The notes under the pieces were generated by a model that saw only the letters and a program-made list of their open reading frames with translations, searched no databases and was not told where the DNA came from. Below, piece by piece: positions 5,033 through 6,522 of a DNA stretch of 6,522 nucleotides. A program made the position numbers and the translations under genes. Each line of letters begins with the position of its first letter. Positions within the stretch are counted from its first letter, which is position 1. This stretch comes from Chloroflexota bacterium (GTDB lineage: Bacteria > Chloroflexota > Anaerolineae > Anaerolineales > Anaerolineaceae), in NCBI GenBank assembly GCA_021796375.1, contig JAJYJF010000134.1:1-6522 (forward strand), written 5' to 3'.

Positions 5033-5653
5033 CTAACCGCCGGCAACCCCGCGGATCGCGGCTGGCGAGATGGGCCCCTCGCGGACCACCCGCAGCGGGC
5101 TGGCGGTACAGTCGACCACGGTGGAAGGCACGCCGCCGGGCGTCCGCCCGCCGTCGAGGATCAGGCTCACCTGCTCCCCCAGCTGCGCGAAGACGTCCTG
5201 CGCGGTGAGCGGGTTCTCGCCCCCGGAAAGGTTGGCCGAGGTGGTCGCCAGCGGCCCGCTGCGCCGGATCAGGCCCCTCACCGGGTCGTGGTCGGGGATG
5301 CGCAATCCGACGGTCGGCAGCGGCGAGATCTCCGCCGGCAAGCCGGGATGCCGGGTGACGACCAGCGTCAGCGCCCCGGGCCAGAAGCGCTCTGCCAGCC
5401 GGAGGGCCGCTTCCGAAAACCCGGCGCTGACCAGCGGCGCCTGGTCCAGGTCGCCGAGCAAAACGGCGATGGCTTTCTTGGGATCGCGAATTTTAGCCTC
5501 GTACAGGCGTTCGATCCCCGCGCGGGAGAAGGCGGAGGCGCCCAGCCCATAGACCGTATCCGTCGGGAACGCCACGATTTCACCGCGTGCCAGCATCTCC
5601 AGCGCCCGAGAAACCGCCTGCGGGTCATCGATTGGTAGAATATCAACGCTCAT
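5033..5653 (-). CDS. tsaC: L-threonylcarbamoyladenylate synthase (TsaC/Sua5/YwlC family)
   Basis: 206 residues from ATG 5653, the size of the single-domain TsaC form; the C-terminal domain of Sua5/YwlC is absent. The enzyme makes threonylcarbamoyl-AMP from threonine, bicarbonate and ATP, the first step of the t6A37 modification in tRNAs that read ANN codons. Visible motifs are the nucleotide-pocket segment FPTDTVYGLGASA (29-41), the Lys/Arg pair in AKIRDPKKAIAVLL (53-66), RFWPGALTLVV (89-99), VGLRIPDH (115-122) and the highly conserved LATTSANLSGG (135-145). STVVDCT (177-183) lies near the C-terminus. GGAG lies 7 nt before ATG 5653; an in-frame TTG one codon upstream is less likely as start. 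The gene follows prmC with a 34-nt gap on the same strand, which suggests one transcript. Nothing looks abnormal. Confidence 0.95.
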   Translation of the reverse strand: MSVDILPIDDPQAVSRALEMLARGEIVAFPTDTVYGLGASAFSRAGIERLYEAKIRDPKKAIAVLLGDLDQAPLVSAGFSEAALRLAERFWPGALTLVVTRHPGLPAEISPLPTVGLRIPDHDPVRGLIRRSGPLATTSANLSGGENPLTAQDVFAQLGEQVSLILDGGRTPGGVPSTVVDCTASPLRVVREGPISPAAIRGVAGG

Positions 5654-5687
5654 CAAGATCTCCAGGGAAACGTATTCCCCACCAGGC

Positions 5688-6522
5688 TCATGCTCCCTCC
5701 CCCTCGATCCTCAGCAGTCGGTCGCGGCCCGCCAGGTCTTTCAAGATACGGACCTTCCACCCCGGGAAGGCGCCTTCTCCGAGCCGGGCGGCGGCTTCCC
5801 CCTGGTTTTCCTCGATTTCTGCCAGGAGCAGGCCGACCGGCGCCAGCCGGACCGCAGCCTGCCCGAGCATGCGCTCGATCAGATCGGTGCCCTGGGCGCC
5901 ACCATCCAGGGCGAGCGCGGGCTCCCGATGGTAAACGGGCAGACCGGTCAGCTTGCCGGACGGGATATAGGGGAGGTTGGCGCACACCAAGTCTACCGGC
6001 GCGCTGACCGGTTCGAGCAGGTCTCCGCAGCGGAAATCCACCTGCCCGGCAACCCCATGCCGGGCTGCGTTTTCGCGGGCGACGGACAGGGCTGCCGGCG
6101 AGAGATCGGTGGCGGTAATCTTCAATCCGGGCGCATTTACTGCCAGGCTGACGGCGATGCATCCCGACCCGGTGCCAACGTCAACCGCCTGCCACCGATC
6201 CGGATGTTGCGAAACCCATTCGAGCGCCAGCTCGACGAGCAGCTCGGTCTCCGGGCGCGGGATGAGCACCTCCCGGGTCAGGTGGAAGGTCAGGCCGTAG
6301 AACTCCCATTCCCCCACAACATACGGGAGCGGCTCGCCCCGACCGAGCCGTTCCAGGGCCTGCTCGAAAGCGCGGAAAATATCTGCTTCCAGGCCAGCTT
6401 CTGGATGAGCGGCCAGCCAAGCCCGCGGCTGCCCGCTCAGGTGCGCCAGCAGCGTCTGGGCATCCAGGCGGGGGGTATCGCTGAATGGGGCGAGGACCCC
6501 GGCCGCCTGCGCCACCGCCGCG
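5688..6522 (-). CDS. prmC: Peptide chain release factor N(5)-glutamine methyltransferase PrmC (5' end beyond window)
   Basis: At least 277 residues are read from the right window edge to TGA 5688-5690. Numbering is from the GTG at 6515-6513. PrmC methylates the Gln of the GGQ motif in release factors RF1 and RF2, using S-adenosylmethionine. An N-terminal helical domain (PRLDAQTLLAHL, 15-26) is followed by GEPLPYVVGEWEFYGLTFHL (60-79) and VLIPRPETELLVE (83-95). The SAM-binding motif I is VDVGTGSGCIAVSLA (111-125), and the substrate-Gln motif is NLPYI (180-184), a known variant of NPPY. ALDGGAQGTDLIERML (202-217) is also typical. The frame stays open to the edge, and family members usually have several more residues before this point, so GTG 6515 is probably not the true start. 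The family gene order suggests prfA may lie upstream, outside the window. Confidence 0.94.
   Translation of the reverse strand, partial: AAVAQAAGVLAPFSDTPRLDAQTLLAHLSGQPRAWLAAHPEAGLEADIFRAFEQALERLGRGEPLPYVVGEWEFYGLTFHLTREVLIPRPETELLVELALEWVSQHPDRWQAVDVGTGSGCIAVSLAVNAPGLKITATDLSPAALSVARENAARHGVAGQVDFRCGDLLEPVSAPVDLVCANLPYIPSGKLTGLPVYHREPALALDGGAQGTDLIERMLGQAAVRLAPVGLLLAEIEENQGEAAARLGEGAFPGWKVRILKDLAGRDRLLRIEGEGA

Noticed and set aside
5015..5638. Plus-strand open frame of 207 codons opposite tsaC
   Set aside because: The minus-strand product has all TsaC motifs. The plus-strand translation is Arg/Gln/Asp-rich without any domain.
5921..5990. NLPY instead of NPPY in PrmC as a possible loss of function
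   Set aside because: N[LP]PY variation is known within the methyltransferase family, and all other PrmC motifs are intact, so it is not treated as unusual.

Overview
The window is GC-rich bacterial DNA with ordinary chromosomal gene content and no mobile elements, CRISPR array, rRNA or tRNA that I can see. Several traits point to Chloroflexota, probably an Anaerolineae-like lineage. These are a lipoprotein with a Pro/Thr linker, an ECF sigma factor overlapping a DUF5667-type membrane protein with a very long Pro/Thr-rich outer region, and a PrmC with NLPY in place of NPPY. This assignment is an inference from protein style, not from a marker gene.

Left part (1-1328): a rhomboid intramembrane protease gene runs off the left edge on the minus strand. 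A divergent gene on the plus strand encodes an AhpE/BCP-like peroxiredoxin fused to a C-terminal glutaredoxin-like domain. The peroxidatic Cys codon of this gene is an in-frame TGA (711-713). Recognisable peroxiredoxin sequence continues in the same frame on both sides, and a bacterial SECIS-like hairpin follows 27 nt downstream. I read the gene as one 249-residue selenoprotein (Sec45), which an ordinary gene caller would split into a short fragment and a truncated gene. This is the most interesting item in the window.

Middle part (1390-4807): a lipoprotein of the polysaccharide deacetylase (NodB) fold is followed by an ECF sigma factor. The sigma gene overlaps by 14 nt a gene for a single-pass membrane protein, which is a candidate partner or regulator of the sigma factor. 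That protein has a DUF5667-like region, a DUF5666-like segment, a long Pro/Thr/Ser stalk and a hydrophobic C-terminal tail.

Right part (4808-6522): a gene-free stretch of about 225 bp, packed with inverted repeats, separates these plus-strand genes from a convergent minus-strand pair. The pair is prmC (N5-glutamine methyltransferase of release factors, 5' end cut by the window edge) followed by a tsaC/sua5-type threonylcarbamoyl-AMP synthase. This is a common housekeeping pairing for translation fidelity, and the two genes are probably co-transcribed.
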